Source of the DNA: Streptomyces griseus
GTDB lineage: Bacteria > Bacteroidota > Bacteroidia > Chitinophagales > Chitinophagaceae
Length of the DNA stretch: 10,641 nucleotides
Direction of reading: 5' to 3'
Assembly (NCBI GenBank): GCA_943323705.2
Contig: CALPIT020000070.1
Location: 1 to 10,641 of the forward strand
This document shows positions 1 through 6,709 of this stretch, one piece after another. How positions within the stretch are numbered: position 1 is the first letter of the stretch; every line of letters starts with the position of its first letter. The notes under the pieces were generated by a model, which searched no databases, had not been told where the DNA came from, and saw nothing but the letters and a program-made list of their open reading frames with translations. A program made the translations under genes and the position numbers.

Positions 1-1622
1 AAATCTCAGGTAAATTCTCTGTTGAAGAAGCTCAGGATTTAGCTAACATATTGAAATCAGGTAAGTTAGATGCTCCAGCTAAAATCGTTGCTGAACAAGT
101 TGTTGGTCCAACACTTGGTAAAGAAGCGGTTCACGGAGGTATTATGGCTTTCTTGATTGCTTTCGCTGTAATTTTCTTGTTAATGCTTGTATATTATAAC
201 ACAGGGGGCTGGGTTGCAAATCTTGCACTTATCTTCAACTTGTTATTTACAATAGGTGTATTAACTGCATTAGGATTTACATTAACAGCAGCAGGTATTG
301 CCGGTTTGGTTTTGACAATCGGTATGGCTGTAGATACAAACGTTATCATCTTTGAAAGAATTAAAGAAGAGTTATCAAAAGGCAAATCCTATGAACAAGC
401 AGTTAACGACGGTTACAAACGTTCTCTTGCTCCAGTTATAGATGCTCACGTAACTTCATTATTAACTGCGATTATCCTTGCTTACTTTGGTTTAGGCCCT
501 GTATTAGGTTTCGCAACTACACAGATCATCGGTATTTTGTTATCATTATTCTGCGGAATTTTATTCTCAAGATTGATTACAGAGTTTTGGACAAACAAAA
601 AACGTCATTTCAATTACTTCACTGGATTGTCGAAGAAAGTATTTGCTCATGCTAATTACAAATTCATCGAATATAGAAAAGTAGCTTATGTGATTTCTGC
701 TTTTGTATTGGCTGCAGGTGTAGCTTCATTCTTTGTTGGTTTCCACCAAGGTGTTGAATTCCAAGGAGGAAGAAGTTATACGATTGCTTTCGATAAAAAA
801 GTTGATGCTGACAAATTCAGAGATGACTTGAAAACAGCTTTAGATGGCGATAACATCACTTTGAAAACTGTTGGAGAAGATGGTAAACACATTAACATCA
901 CTACCGCTTATTTGAAAGGCTTAGACAATGCAGACAGCACCGTTCAATCAAAATTGATGATTGGTTTGAAATCTGTACTACCTGCTGATATTACTTACAA
1001 TAAATTTGTTGCAGAAAATATCCAAAGTTCAACTACCGTTCAACCAAGTATTTCTGACGACTTGAAAAATGGCGCGATTAAAGCTACCATATTTGCGATG
1101 TTAATCATCTTCCTTTATATCTTCATGCGTTTCCGCGATTGGAGATATTCTGCTGGTACTATCTTAACATTGTTGCATGACGTATTGGTAACTTTAGCGG
1201 TATTTGCATTCTTTAAAGATATCGTTCCTTTCCCATTGGAAATCGATCAGCACTTCATTGCAGCGATATTAACAGTAATTGGTTTCTCTATGAATGACAC
1301 TGTTATCGTATTCGATAGAATTCGTGAATACAGTAGAGATATGAAAGGAGAAAGCAAAACTACTATCATTAACAAAGCGATTAACGACACTCTAAGCCGT
1401 ACAGTGATGACTTCATTAACTGTATTCTTAACTATCTTGATCTTATTCATCTTCGGTGGTGAAGTAACAAGAGGTTTCGCCTTTGCGATGTTGATTGGTG
1501 TAATCACCGGTACTTACTCTTCTATCTTCGTAGGAGCGCCTGTACTGATTGATTTCGCAAAAGACAAGCCATTAGGTGCAGCGAAAGAAGAAAAGAAAAA
1601 GAATGTAGCTCCGGAGCTATAA
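1..1622 (+). CDS. secDF: Protein translocase subunit SecDF (fused), C-terminal half, 5' partial
   Basis: SecDF is the inner-membrane accessory of the SecYEG translocon that uses the proton gradient to pull exported proteins across. The reading frame is already open at base 3 (ISGKFSVEEAQDLANIL, a typical SecD segment), so the gene starts left of the window and the TTG at 51 is an internal Leu codon. About 539 codons are visible. First come the last SecD membrane helices, with the GMAVDTNVIIFERIKEE motif (Asp codon at 333). Then a linker, the first SecF helix, a periplasmic domain beginning near GVEFQGG, and the SecF helices with GFSMNDTVIVFDRIRE (Asp at 1296) and LSRTVMTSLT (Arg at 1398). These match residues known to matter for proton transport in the family. 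SecD and SecF fused in one chain of about 1000 residues is usual in Bacteroidota. The Lys/Glu-rich tail ends at a TAA inside the following terminator stem. Confidence 0.97.
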   Translation, partial: ISGKFSVEEAQDLANILKSGKLDAPAKIVAEQVVGPTLGKEAVHGGIMAFLIAFAVIFLLMLVYYNTGGWVANLALIFNLLFTIGVLTALGFTLTAAGIAGLVLTIGMAVDTNVIIFERIKEELSKGKSYEQAVNDGYKRSLAPVIDAHVTSLLTAIILAYFGLGPVLGFATTQIIGILLSLFCGILFSRLITEFWTNKKRHFNYFTGLSKKVFAHANYKFIEYRKVAYVISAFVLAAGVASFFVGFHQGVEFQGGRSYTIAFDKKVDADKFRDDLKTALDGDNITLKTVGEDGKHINITTAYLKGLDNADSTVQSKLMIGLKSVLPADITYNKFVAENIQSSTTVQPSISDDLKNGAIKATIFAMLIIFLYIFMRFRDWRYSAGTILTLLHDVLVTLAVFAFFKDIVPFPLEIDQHFIAAILTVIGFSMNDTVIVFDRIREYSRDMKGESKTTIINKAINDTLSRTVMTSLTVFLTILILFIFGGEVTRGFAFAMLIGVITGTYSSIFVGAPVLIDFAKDKPLGAAKEEKKKNVAPEL

Positions 1623-1683
1623 TCAAAATAGGCAAAAAAAAATCCCGTCATCGACGGGATTTTTTTTTGCCTATTTTGATTAT
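1619..1683. terminator. Bidirectional terminator, 31-bp perfect palindrome between convergent genes
   Basis: Arms 1619-1649 and 1653-1683 are perfectly complementary over 31 bp with a 3-nt loop (ATC). The core is TCCCGTC/GACGGGA flanked by nine A on one side and nine T on the other. It therefore reads as a GC stem plus U-run on both strands and can end secDF (+) and the iron-sulfur carrier gene (-). The left arm includes the secDF stop codon. The outer AT-rich arm extension (ATAATCAAAATAGGC and its complement) is longer than a terminator needs. Confidence 0.9.
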
Positions 1684-1772
1684 GTTTAAAAGGTTTAACA
1701 CGTTTAAAGGTTCAAAAGGTTTGTTCAGATCGTAACCTTTTGAACGAATTGAACCTTTTGAACCTTTGAAAC
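1681..1772. repeat. Two head-to-head 9-bp-period GGTTTAA/GGTTCAA repeat tracts
   Basis: On the + strand, 1681-1724 reads as units TATGTTTAA, AAGGTTTAA, CACGTTTAA, AGGTTCAA (8 bp) and AAGGTTTGT. On the minus strand, 1772 down to 1728 reads as GTTTCAAAG, GTTCAAAAG, GTTCAATTC, GTTCAAAAG, GTTACGATC, exactly 9 bp each. Each tract points in the transcription direction of the gene it follows (secDF or the carrier gene). Facing tracts can pair: 1706-1721 is a perfect 16-bp inverted match to 1752-1767. No coding sense is seen. Confidence 0.75.
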
Positions 1773-1779
1773 AAATTTC

Positions 1780-2124
1780 TTACACTGCAAAACTCGTTCC
1801 ACAGCCACACGTGCTACTTGCATTTGGATTTTTAAAGGTAAAGCCTCTAGAATTCAAGCCACCTTCCCAGTTTACTTCCATGCCTTGTAAATAAAGTCCA
1901 TGAGATTTGTCCATGATGAAAGAAAAAGTCCCGTCATCAAAAACTTGGTCATTGGGTTTTTGTTCGTCGAATTCAAGAACGTAAGTCATGCCGCTGCAAC
2001 CACCTCCCTTAACTCCTACTCTTAATTTATTTTTGATTGGATCCGTAGTTGTTTCAATCAGTCTTTTTATTTCAGCTTTAGCTAAATCTGTGAAAGAAAC
2101 AGGATTGGTATTTATAGTGACCAT
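1780..2124 (-). CDS. A-type iron-sulfur carrier protein (HesB/IscA/SufA/ErpA family)
   Basis: This 114-residue cytoplasmic protein of the HesB/IscA fold carries or inserts Fe-S clusters into apo-enzymes. The family's three cluster-binding cysteines are present: Cys43 in GGGCSGMTY, and Cys106 and Cys108 in STCGCGTSF. The 62-residue spacing and near-terminal CGC are typical. The SRGFTFKNPNA stretch before the cysteines is also characteristic, and the length is normal for a complete protein. The ATG at 2124-2122 is preceded by an AT-rich leader with no strong Shine-Dalgarno site, as is usual in Bacteroidota. The gene stands alone, converging on secDF and divergent from the gene at 2234. Sequence alone does not separate IscA, SufA and ErpA, and no suf/isc neighbours are visible, so no symbol is given. 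Confidence 0.93.
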   Translation of the reverse strand: MVTINTNPVSFTDLAKAEIKRLIETTTDPIKNKLRVGVKGGGCSGMTYVLEFDEQKPNDQVFDDGTFSFIMDKSHGLYLQGMEVNWEGGLNSRGFTFKNPNASSTCGCGTSFAV

Positions 2125-2134
2125 AATTTTTTAT

Positions 2135-2142
2135 CAAATTTA
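2135..2142 (-). promoter_or_regulatory. Candidate -7 box (TAAATTTG) for the iron-sulfur carrier gene
   Basis: On the minus strand this reads TAAATTTG, an exact match to the Bacteroidota TAnnTTTG -7 element. It ends 10 nt before the ATG, so the leader would be only a few bases long. No convincing TTG -33 element lies at the usual distance, so this is a weak call in AT-rich DNA. Confidence 0.35.
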
Positions 2143-2207
2143 CAATGAATTCTAGCACTATAAAACATATCGGTTTACGAAAACAGAAAAATGTACTGCT
2201 TCTTGTT

Positions 2208-2215
2208 TACCTTTG
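2208..2215 (+). promoter_or_regulatory. Candidate -7 box (TACCTTTG) for the 2234-4316 operon
   Basis: TACCTTTG matches the Bacteroidota TAnnTTTG -7 element and ends 18 nt before the ATG at 2234. The TTG that could extend the downstream frame (2213-2215) lies inside this box and would not be transcribed. This helps decide for the ATG start. No clear -33 TTG is seen. Confidence 0.45.
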
Positions 2216-2233
2216 CCCATAAATTTTACAAGT

Positions 2234-2746
2234 ATGGATACTTTTCAGTGGTTTGAGGTTTCTTTTATGATTGCTACAATTGGTTTGATATTAATAACAC
2301 AAAATGATATTGCCAATTTAAAAAAGACAATTACCCAAATTCCGGCTCCGTTAAACGTAGAAGGCAGTCGATTGAAATTACAAGCGTTGGAAAGACTTAC
2401 TTTATATGCAGAAAGGTCATCCCTTAAAAATTTAGTTGGGAGAGCTGATTATTCAAAAATGAGTGGCGCTGAATTGCATCATTATCTTACAGATACTTTA
2501 AAAACAGAATTCGACTATAATGCCAGTCAACAGATTTATGTAAGTCCTGAGATTTGGAATGCTGTTACCAGAATGAAAGACCAGAACATATACATCATCA
2601 ATCACATTACGGCCAATTTGCACCCAACATCAACCGGCGCTGAATTAAGTAGAATGTTACTTGAATATAGCATGACACCTAATGCAGAGATGAGCCCAAT
2701 GTTATTAGAGGCATTGCAATTCGAAGCCAAAAAATTACTGAATTAA
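2234..2746 (+). CDS. Small membrane-anchored protein of unknown function, upstream of the mutase
   Basis: This 170-residue protein has unknown function. From the ATG it has a short N-terminal stretch and one hydrophobic helix (about residues 7-22, FEVSFMIATIGLILIT). A charged, mainly helical soluble part follows, with LKLQALERLTLYAERSSL near 47-64, EFDYNASQQIYVSPEIW near 92-108 and GAELSRMLLE near 135-144. From memory, the pattern 'LQA-ER...EF..N.SQQ.YVS..W' resembles an uncharacterised Bacteroidota family (I believe DUF7935); this needs a profile search. The ATG at 2234 is preferred over TTG 2213, which falls in the probable -7 box and adds only PINFTS. The gene ends 10 nt before the mutase start, so the two are very likely co-transcribed. 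That hints at a role linked to the mutase, but no catalytic motif is visible. Confidence 0.85.
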   Translation: MDTFQWFEVSFMIATIGLILITQNDIANLKKTITQIPAPLNVEGSRLKLQALERLTLYAERSSLKNLVGRADYSKMSGAELHHYLTDTLKTEFDYNASQQIYVSPEIWNAVTRMKDQNIYIINHITANLHPTSTGAELSRMLLEYSMTPNAEMSPMLLEALQFEAKKLLN

Positions 2747-2756
2747 AAACTAATTT

Positions 2757-4316
2757 ATGTCTGGCAAAAAAATAACTACCGATTCCGGAATTGAAATAAG
2801 AGAAACGTATACTCCTGCAGATATCCATAATCATGACCTATCCAATGCTGGCGAGTACCCTTTTACGAGAGGTGTACAATCCTCGATGTATCGCGGGAAA
2901 TTATGGACAATGCGCCAATACGCAGGATTTTCTACAGCAGAAGAAAGCAACAAACGATATCATTATTTATTGAACCAAGGTGTAAGTGGATTGAGTGTGG
3001 CTTTTGATTTGCCAACACAAATTGGTTACGATAGTGATCACCCACTATCAGATGGTGAAGTTGGAAAAGTTGGAGTAGCCATCGATAGTTTAGAAGACAT
3101 TGAAAAATTATTTGAAGGCATAAAGCTTGAAGATGTTTCAACGTCAATGACCATCAATGCCACTGGATTTATCTTACTTGCATTCTATGTTGCCCTTGCA
3201 AAAAAACAAGGCGCTAACTTGAATAATATTGCAGGCACGATTCAAAATGACATTTTAAAAGAGTACGCAGCAAGAGGCACATACATTTATCCGCCACAAC
3301 CTTCCATGCGCATCATCACAGACATTTTTGAATGGTGTAGTAAAGAATTACCTAAATGGAATACCATTTCAATTTCAGGATATCATATCAGGGAAGCCGG
3401 AAGTACTGCAGTACAAGAAATTGCTTTTACTTTAAGTAACGGTAAAGCCTACGTGAAAGCAGCACTTGATAAAGGACTTGACATTAATGTATTTGGCAAA
3501 AGACTTTCTTTTTTCTTTAATGCACATAATAATTTGTTTGAGGAAGTGGCTAAGTTTAGAGCAGCCAGAAGAATGTGGGCTAAGATCATGAAAGATCTTG
3601 GTGCAACTGATGAGAAAGCTATGATGTTGCGTTTTCATACACAAACAGGCGGCAGTACATTAACTGCGCAACAACCGATGAACAATGTCAGTCGTGTAAC
3701 GATTCAAACCTTAGCGGCAGTTTTAGGTGGGACACAATCTTTGCATACTAACGGATATGATGAGGCGCTAAGTTTACCTACGGAAGAAGCAGCCAAAATC
3801 GCTCTGCGAACACAACAAATCGTTGCCTTTGAAAGCGGTGCTGCAGATACAGTTGATCCTTTGGCAGGCAGTTATTTTGTTGAATCATTAACCGATGAAG
3901 TTGAAGCCGAAGCCCTGAAATTAATTGAAAGCATTGATGCTATGGGCGGTGCCGTTGCTGCAATAGAAGCTGGTTTTGTGCAGGATGAAATTGCACGAAG
4001 TGCATATGACTATCAACGCAGTATTGAAAATAATTCAAAAATCATCGTGGGTGTCAATAAATTCCAAACTAGTAGTGAAGAAAAAATACCCGGATTTAAA
4101 ATCGATGATAGTATACAAAAAATGCAGTCTGACAAATTAGCTGCTTTAAAATCCAAGAGAAATAACAGTTCAGTTGCCAATTGTTTAGCTACATTAAAAT
4201 CAACTTGCAAAAGCAATGAAAATCTTATGCCTGTGGTGTTGGAATGTGTAGAAAATTATTGCACGTTGGGTGAAATTGCAGATGTGTTGAGGGGTGAGTT
4301 TGGGGAGTATAGGTAA
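2757..4316 (+). CDS. Methylmalonyl-CoA mutase, stand-alone catalytic (large) subunit
   Basis: This is the TIM-barrel domain of an adenosylcobalamin-dependent acyl-CoA mutase, interconverting (R)-methylmalonyl-CoA and succinyl-CoA in propionate and branched-chain metabolism. Aligning from memory to the Propionibacterium enzyme gives a constant offset of 34 residues. Tyr55 (RQYAGF) equals Tyr89, Thr161/Gln163 (GTIQND) equal Thr195/Gln197, Arg173 (AARGTYIYPP) equals Arg207, Tyr209-His210 (SGYH) equal Tyr243-His244, and Gln296 (FHTQTGG) equals Gln330. Keeping both Tyr89 and Arg207 argues for methylmalonyl-CoA rather than isobutyryl- or hydroxyisobutyryl-CoA, where these are replaced. Tyr75, a CoA contact, appears as Gln41. 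The protein stops at 519 residues (VLRGEFGEYR), before the B12-binding domain, and no DxHxxG motif occurs. It must use a separate cobalamin subunit, which is not in the window. Confidence 0.94.
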   Translation: MSGKKITTDSGIEIRETYTPADIHNHDLSNAGEYPFTRGVQSSMYRGKLWTMRQYAGFSTAEESNKRYHYLLNQGVSGLSVAFDLPTQIGYDSDHPLSDGEVGKVGVAIDSLEDIEKLFEGIKLEDVSTSMTINATGFILLAFYVALAKKQGANLNNIAGTIQNDILKEYAARGTYIYPPQPSMRIITDIFEWCSKELPKWNTISISGYHIREAGSTAVQEIAFTLSNGKAYVKAALDKGLDINVFGKRLSFFFNAHNNLFEEVAKFRAARRMWAKIMKDLGATDEKAMMLRFHTQTGGSTLTAQQPMNNVSRVTIQTLAAVLGGTQSLHTNGYDEALSLPTEEAAKIALRTQQIVAFESGAADTVDPLAGSYFVESLTDEVEAEALKLIESIDAMGGAVAAIEAGFVQDEIARSAYDYQRSIENNSKIIVGVNKFQTSSEEKIPGFKIDDSIQKMQSDKLAALKSKRNNSSVANCLATLKSTCKSNENLMPVVLECVENYCTLGEIADVLRGEFGEYR

Positions 4317-4342
4317 AAGCCCCCTCAATCCCCCAAAGGGGG
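4287..4342 (+). terminator. C/G-rich hairpins at the 3' end of the mutase gene
   Basis: Two overlapping structures are visible. TTGAGGGG (4287-4294, still coding) can pair with CCCCTCAA (4321-4328) across a 26-nt loop that contains the stop codon. CCCCC-AAA-GGGGG (4330-4342) forms a tight stem directly afterwards. There is no U-run, so intrinsic termination is uncertain. Stems of this CCCCCnnnGGGGG kind are, from memory, common dispersed elements in Bacteroidota intergenic DNA. Confidence 0.4.
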
Positions 4343-4346
4343 AAGT

Positions 4347-4375
4347 TGATGCCGAAATAGAACTCTGACTGAGTC
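4347..4375 (+). repeat. 29-bp dispersed element, copy A (TGATGCCGA...CTCTGAC-GAGTC)
   Basis: Starts TGATGCCGA and ends CTCTGACTGAGTC. It matches 6638-6666 at 23 of 29 positions without gaps. The 3' half can form a small hairpin (ACTC-TGACT-GAGT). Both copies lie shortly 3' of a plus-strand gene (the mutase here, the first peptidase at the other site). Confidence 0.65.
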
Positions 4376-4389
4376 ATTATAGGTTTTTG

Positions 4390-4468
4390 GGTTTAATGGT
4401 TGAAATCGCTACGCTGGTTTAATTCGTTTCACTGGTTTAATGGTTTGAGTCGCAGAGCTGGTTGGCTT
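4390..4468 (+). repeat. 9-bp-period GGTTTAAT repeat tract with a 44-bp super-repeat
   Basis: The tract divides into 9-bp (two 8-bp) units: GGTTTAATG, GTTGAAATC, GCTACGCT, GGTTTAATT, CGTTTCACT, GGTTTAATG, GTTTGAGTC, GCAGAGCT, GGTTGGCTT. The 26-bp block at 4390-4415 recurs in degenerate form at 4434-4459. Related sequence resumes at 4504-4540 (GTTTAATGGTTTAAAAC, CGTTTAATGG), and an opposite-strand fragment (AACCTTTTAAAC) lies at 4549-4560. The gene-free stretch 4317-4671 holds only this tract, the hairpins and the other short repeats listed here; I see no ORF or RNA gene in it. Confidence 0.65.
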
Positions 4469-4471
4469 CTT

Positions 4472-4502
4472 AGCAATGTCTCCCGAAGGGGACGTTGCGT
4501 TT
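4472..4502 (+). repeat. 31-bp hairpin repeat, copy 1
   Basis: Identical over 31 bp to 4609-4639. The sequence is a near palindrome: GCAATGTC pairs with GACGTTGC (one G-T pair), and CCC pairs with GGG around a GAA loop, with one bulged T. Together with the following T-run (4499-4505) this copy could act as a terminator on the + strand. It interrupts the 9-bp repeat tract. Confidence 0.8.
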
Positions 4503-4608
4503 TTTGTTTAATGGTTTAAAACTTTTTGCTCGTTTAATGGGATTGATCAACCTTTTAAACTTATTAAATGTTGTATTTTAATTCGTGAATTCGTGGCTTT
4601 CCTTTCTC

Positions 4609-4639
4609 AGCAATGTCTCCCGAAGGGGACGTTGCGTTT
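4609..4639 (+). repeat. 31-bp hairpin repeat, copy 2, just upstream of the S9 peptidase gene
   Basis: Exact second copy of 4472-4502, 137 bp further right and same orientation. It ends 32 nt before the peptidase ATG (4672) and would sit in its leader if transcription starts further upstream. The following bases are TATAG rather than a long T-run, so this copy lacks a good terminator tail. No TAnnTTTG box was found between the two copies or after copy 2. Confidence 0.8.
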
Positions 4640-4671
4640 ATAGTAATAACATAATATTAAAAATTATTAGA

Positions 4672-6582
4672 ATGAAAAAATCAATTACACTTATTTTATT
4701 ATTATCATCGGCTTTAGGATTACATGCTCAAAACACCCTAACGCCTGAATTATTATGGAAACTCAACCGCATTTCCGGATTAGGAGTTTCTAAAGACAAG
4801 AAATATGTAGTTTACAATGTAAGTACACCCAATGTTGAAAACAACAAAAGCAGCTCCAAAAAATATTTCATTTCCCTAGCAGATGGAAAAGTAAAAACCA
4901 TTTCAAATCTCGACAGCTTATTGAAAGACGAAACCATATCGCCAAATGGTAAATATCAACTTACAGACGCTCCTGTTAAAATAAAAAACATCAGAGGGGA
5001 AGATTATTACCCAGAGCTCACCAAATCAAACGCCTACATTTTCGACAACTTAAACAATCGCCATTGGGATACTTGGGAAGATGGCAATTTTGATCATGTG
5101 TTTCTTACCGAAATCGCTAATCCAAAGAACAAAAAAGATTTAATGCCTGGCGAAGCTTATGATTGTCCGACAAAACCATTTGGAGGTACTGAAGATTATG
5201 TATGGAGCGCTGATGGCAAACAAGTGGTGTACGTTACGAAGAAAAAATATGGTACAGCTTATGCAACTAGCACCAATACTGATTTATACAGCTATGATAT
5301 CGCTTCAGGCAAAACAACCAATTTAACTGAAAGCATGCCGGGTTATGATTTGAATCCATCATTCAATCAAAAGAACGAACTCGCGTGGATGAGTATGCGC
5401 AGAGATGGATATGAAGCTGACAAACAAGATATCATCGTTTGGAATGGCTATACCAAAATGAATCTTACCGGCAACAATGATGAGATTCATGTTGAAGGTT
5501 TTAAATGGAGCGATGACGGCACACGCATTTATTTCTACGCTCCTATTGGCGGCACGCTGCAATTGTTTGAAGTAAATTATCCCGGCTTATCTAAAATGAT
5601 GCCTACTGTTAGACAAATCACAAAAGGAGATTTTGATATCAGTGGAATTGTTGGTCAATCTGGAAATAATATAATTGTTAGTAGAACCGATATGAACCAT
5701 GCTGCTGAACTTTATACAGTTGATGTAGCAAGTGGTAACATAAAACAACTAACTCATGTGAATGATGATATGTACGCTACAATAAAAATGAGTAAAATCG
5801 AAAAGCGTTTTATCAAAACAACTGACAATAAAGACATGCTGGCCTGGGTAATTTATCCTCCTGATTTTGATCCCACAAAAAAATATCCAACACTATTGTA
5901 TTGCCAAGGTGGCCCTCAATCAGCGTTAACACAATTCTATTCTTTCCGCTGGAATTTTCAATTGATGGCAGCGAATGGATATATCGTAATTGCACCAAAC
6001 AGAAGAGGCATGCCGGGACATGGAACCGAATGGAATGAAAGTATTAGTAAAGATTGGGGCGGACAAGTCATGAGAGACTATTTATCAGCTATTGATGATA
6101 TCAGTAAAGAACCATACGTAGATACTACCAAACGTGGATGCATAGGTGCTAGCTTTGGTGGTTATTCTGTTTTTTATCTCGCTGGAATTCATAATAACAG
6201 ATTCAAATCATTTATTGCACACGATGGCGTATTTGATTTAAGAAGCATGATGGGTACTACTGAAGAAATCTGGTTTACCAATTGGGATTTTGGTGGCAAT
6301 TATTGGGAGAAAGAAAATGCTGCTGTTCAACGATCTTTAGCAACTGCCAATCCAATCGATCATGTAGAGAAATGGAATACCCCTATTTTAATTTATCAAG
6401 GCGGGAAAGATTACAGAGTTCCTATCGAACAAGGTCTTGCTGCATTTCAGGCGGCTCAGTTAAGAGGCGTCAAAAGTAAGTTGGTTTACTTGCCTGATGA
6501 AAACCATTGGGTTATGAGTGCTCAAAATGCGTTGGTATGGCAGAGGGAGTTTTATAAGTGGTTGAAGGAGAGGGTTAATTAA
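4672..6582 (+). CDS. Secreted S9 family serine peptidase, dipeptidyl-peptidase 5-like
   Basis: This 636-residue exported peptidase probably removes dipeptides from peptide N-termini in the periplasm. The Sec signal peptide is residues 1-19 (hydrophobic ITLILLLSSALGL, cleavage near LHA-Q). Residues up to about 390 look like the propeller lid of the S9 fold, with repeated blade motifs such as VWSADGKQVVYV, YDLNPSFN and FKWSDDGTRIYFY. The C-terminal alpha/beta hydrolase domain contains YCQGGPQSA (oxyanion region), nucleophile Ser494 in GASFGGYS, Asp580 in GGKDYRVP and His612 in DENHWV. TTEEIWFTNWDFGG after the nucleophile resembles, from memory, Porphyromonas DPP5, so S9C/DPP5 is the best call; substrate preference is untested. 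The ATG at 4672 is chosen because the signal peptide starts there; the frame also extends to GTG 4585, but that segment is the hairpin repeat. The stop is followed by G/T-rich repeats. Confidence 0.9.
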   Translation: MKKSITLILLLSSALGLHAQNTLTPELLWKLNRISGLGVSKDKKYVVYNVSTPNVENNKSSSKKYFISLADGKVKTISNLDSLLKDETISPNGKYQLTDAPVKIKNIRGEDYYPELTKSNAYIFDNLNNRHWDTWEDGNFDHVFLTEIANPKNKKDLMPGEAYDCPTKPFGGTEDYVWSADGKQVVYVTKKKYGTAYATSTNTDLYSYDIASGKTTNLTESMPGYDLNPSFNQKNELAWMSMRRDGYEADKQDIIVWNGYTKMNLTGNNDEIHVEGFKWSDDGTRIYFYAPIGGTLQLFEVNYPGLSKMMPTVRQITKGDFDISGIVGQSGNNIIVSRTDMNHAAELYTVDVASGNIKQLTHVNDDMYATIKMSKIEKRFIKTTDNKDMLAWVIYPPDFDPTKKYPTLLYCQGGPQSALTQFYSFRWNFQLMAANGYIVIAPNRRGMPGHGTEWNESISKDWGGQVMRDYLSAIDDISKEPYVDTTKRGCIGASFGGYSVFYLAGIHNNRFKSFIAHDGVFDLRSMMGTTEEIWFTNWDFGGNYWEKENAAVQRSLATANPIDHVEKWNTPILIYQGGKDYRVPIEQGLAAFQAAQLRGVKSKLVYLPDENHWVMSAQNALVWQREFYKWLKERVN

Positions 6583-6590
6583 TCGGGGAG

Positions 6591-6709
6591 TTGAGGGATT
6601 AGGTATTAGGTGTTTGAGTTTAGTAATTGGGAATTGGTGATGCCGAGGAAGGTCTCTGACAGAGTCGAGAGAATAAGTGGAATTGGGGATTTGGTGTTGG
6701 AGGGTTGGA
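6591..6709 (+). repeat. G/T-rich 7-bp-period repeat tract in two blocks
   Basis: Block 1 (6591-6639) reads TTGAGGG, ATTAGGT, ATTAGGT, GTTTGAG, TTTAGTA, ATTGGGA, ATTGGTG. Block 2 (6682-6709) reads ATTGGGG, ATTTGGT, GTTGGAG, GGTTGGA. The 29-bp dispersed element separates them. The tract is almost free of C on the + strand. It follows the stop of the first S9 peptidase and fills most of the gap before the monooxygenase promoter. Confidence 0.6.
6638..6666 (+). repeat. 29-bp dispersed element, copy B
   Basis: Starts TGATGCCGA and ends CTCTGACAGAGTC; 23 of 29 positions match copy A at 4347-4375. The changed base before GAGTC creates a different small hairpin (CTCT-GAC-AGAG), so hairpin potential is kept although the exact pairs differ. 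Confidence 0.65.

Noticed and set aside
51..53. TTG at 51 as the start of the SecDF gene
   Set aside because: The frame is open to base 3 and encodes conserved SecD residues before this codon, so it is an internal Leu and the gene is cut by the window edge.
2213..2233. Upstream TTG start adding seven residues to the small membrane protein
   Set aside because: The TTG is part of the probable -7 box TACCTTTG, and the added residues are not needed for the membrane helix. ATG 2234 fits better.
4585..4671. 29-residue N-terminal extension of the first S9 peptidase from GTG 4585
   Set aside because: The extension is translated from the 31-bp hairpin repeat, and a complete signal peptide begins at ATG 4672.
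6282..6479. 65-codon plus-strand ORF inside the first S9 peptidase
   Set aside because: It lies in another frame of a well-supported hydrolase domain and its product shows no recognisable pattern.
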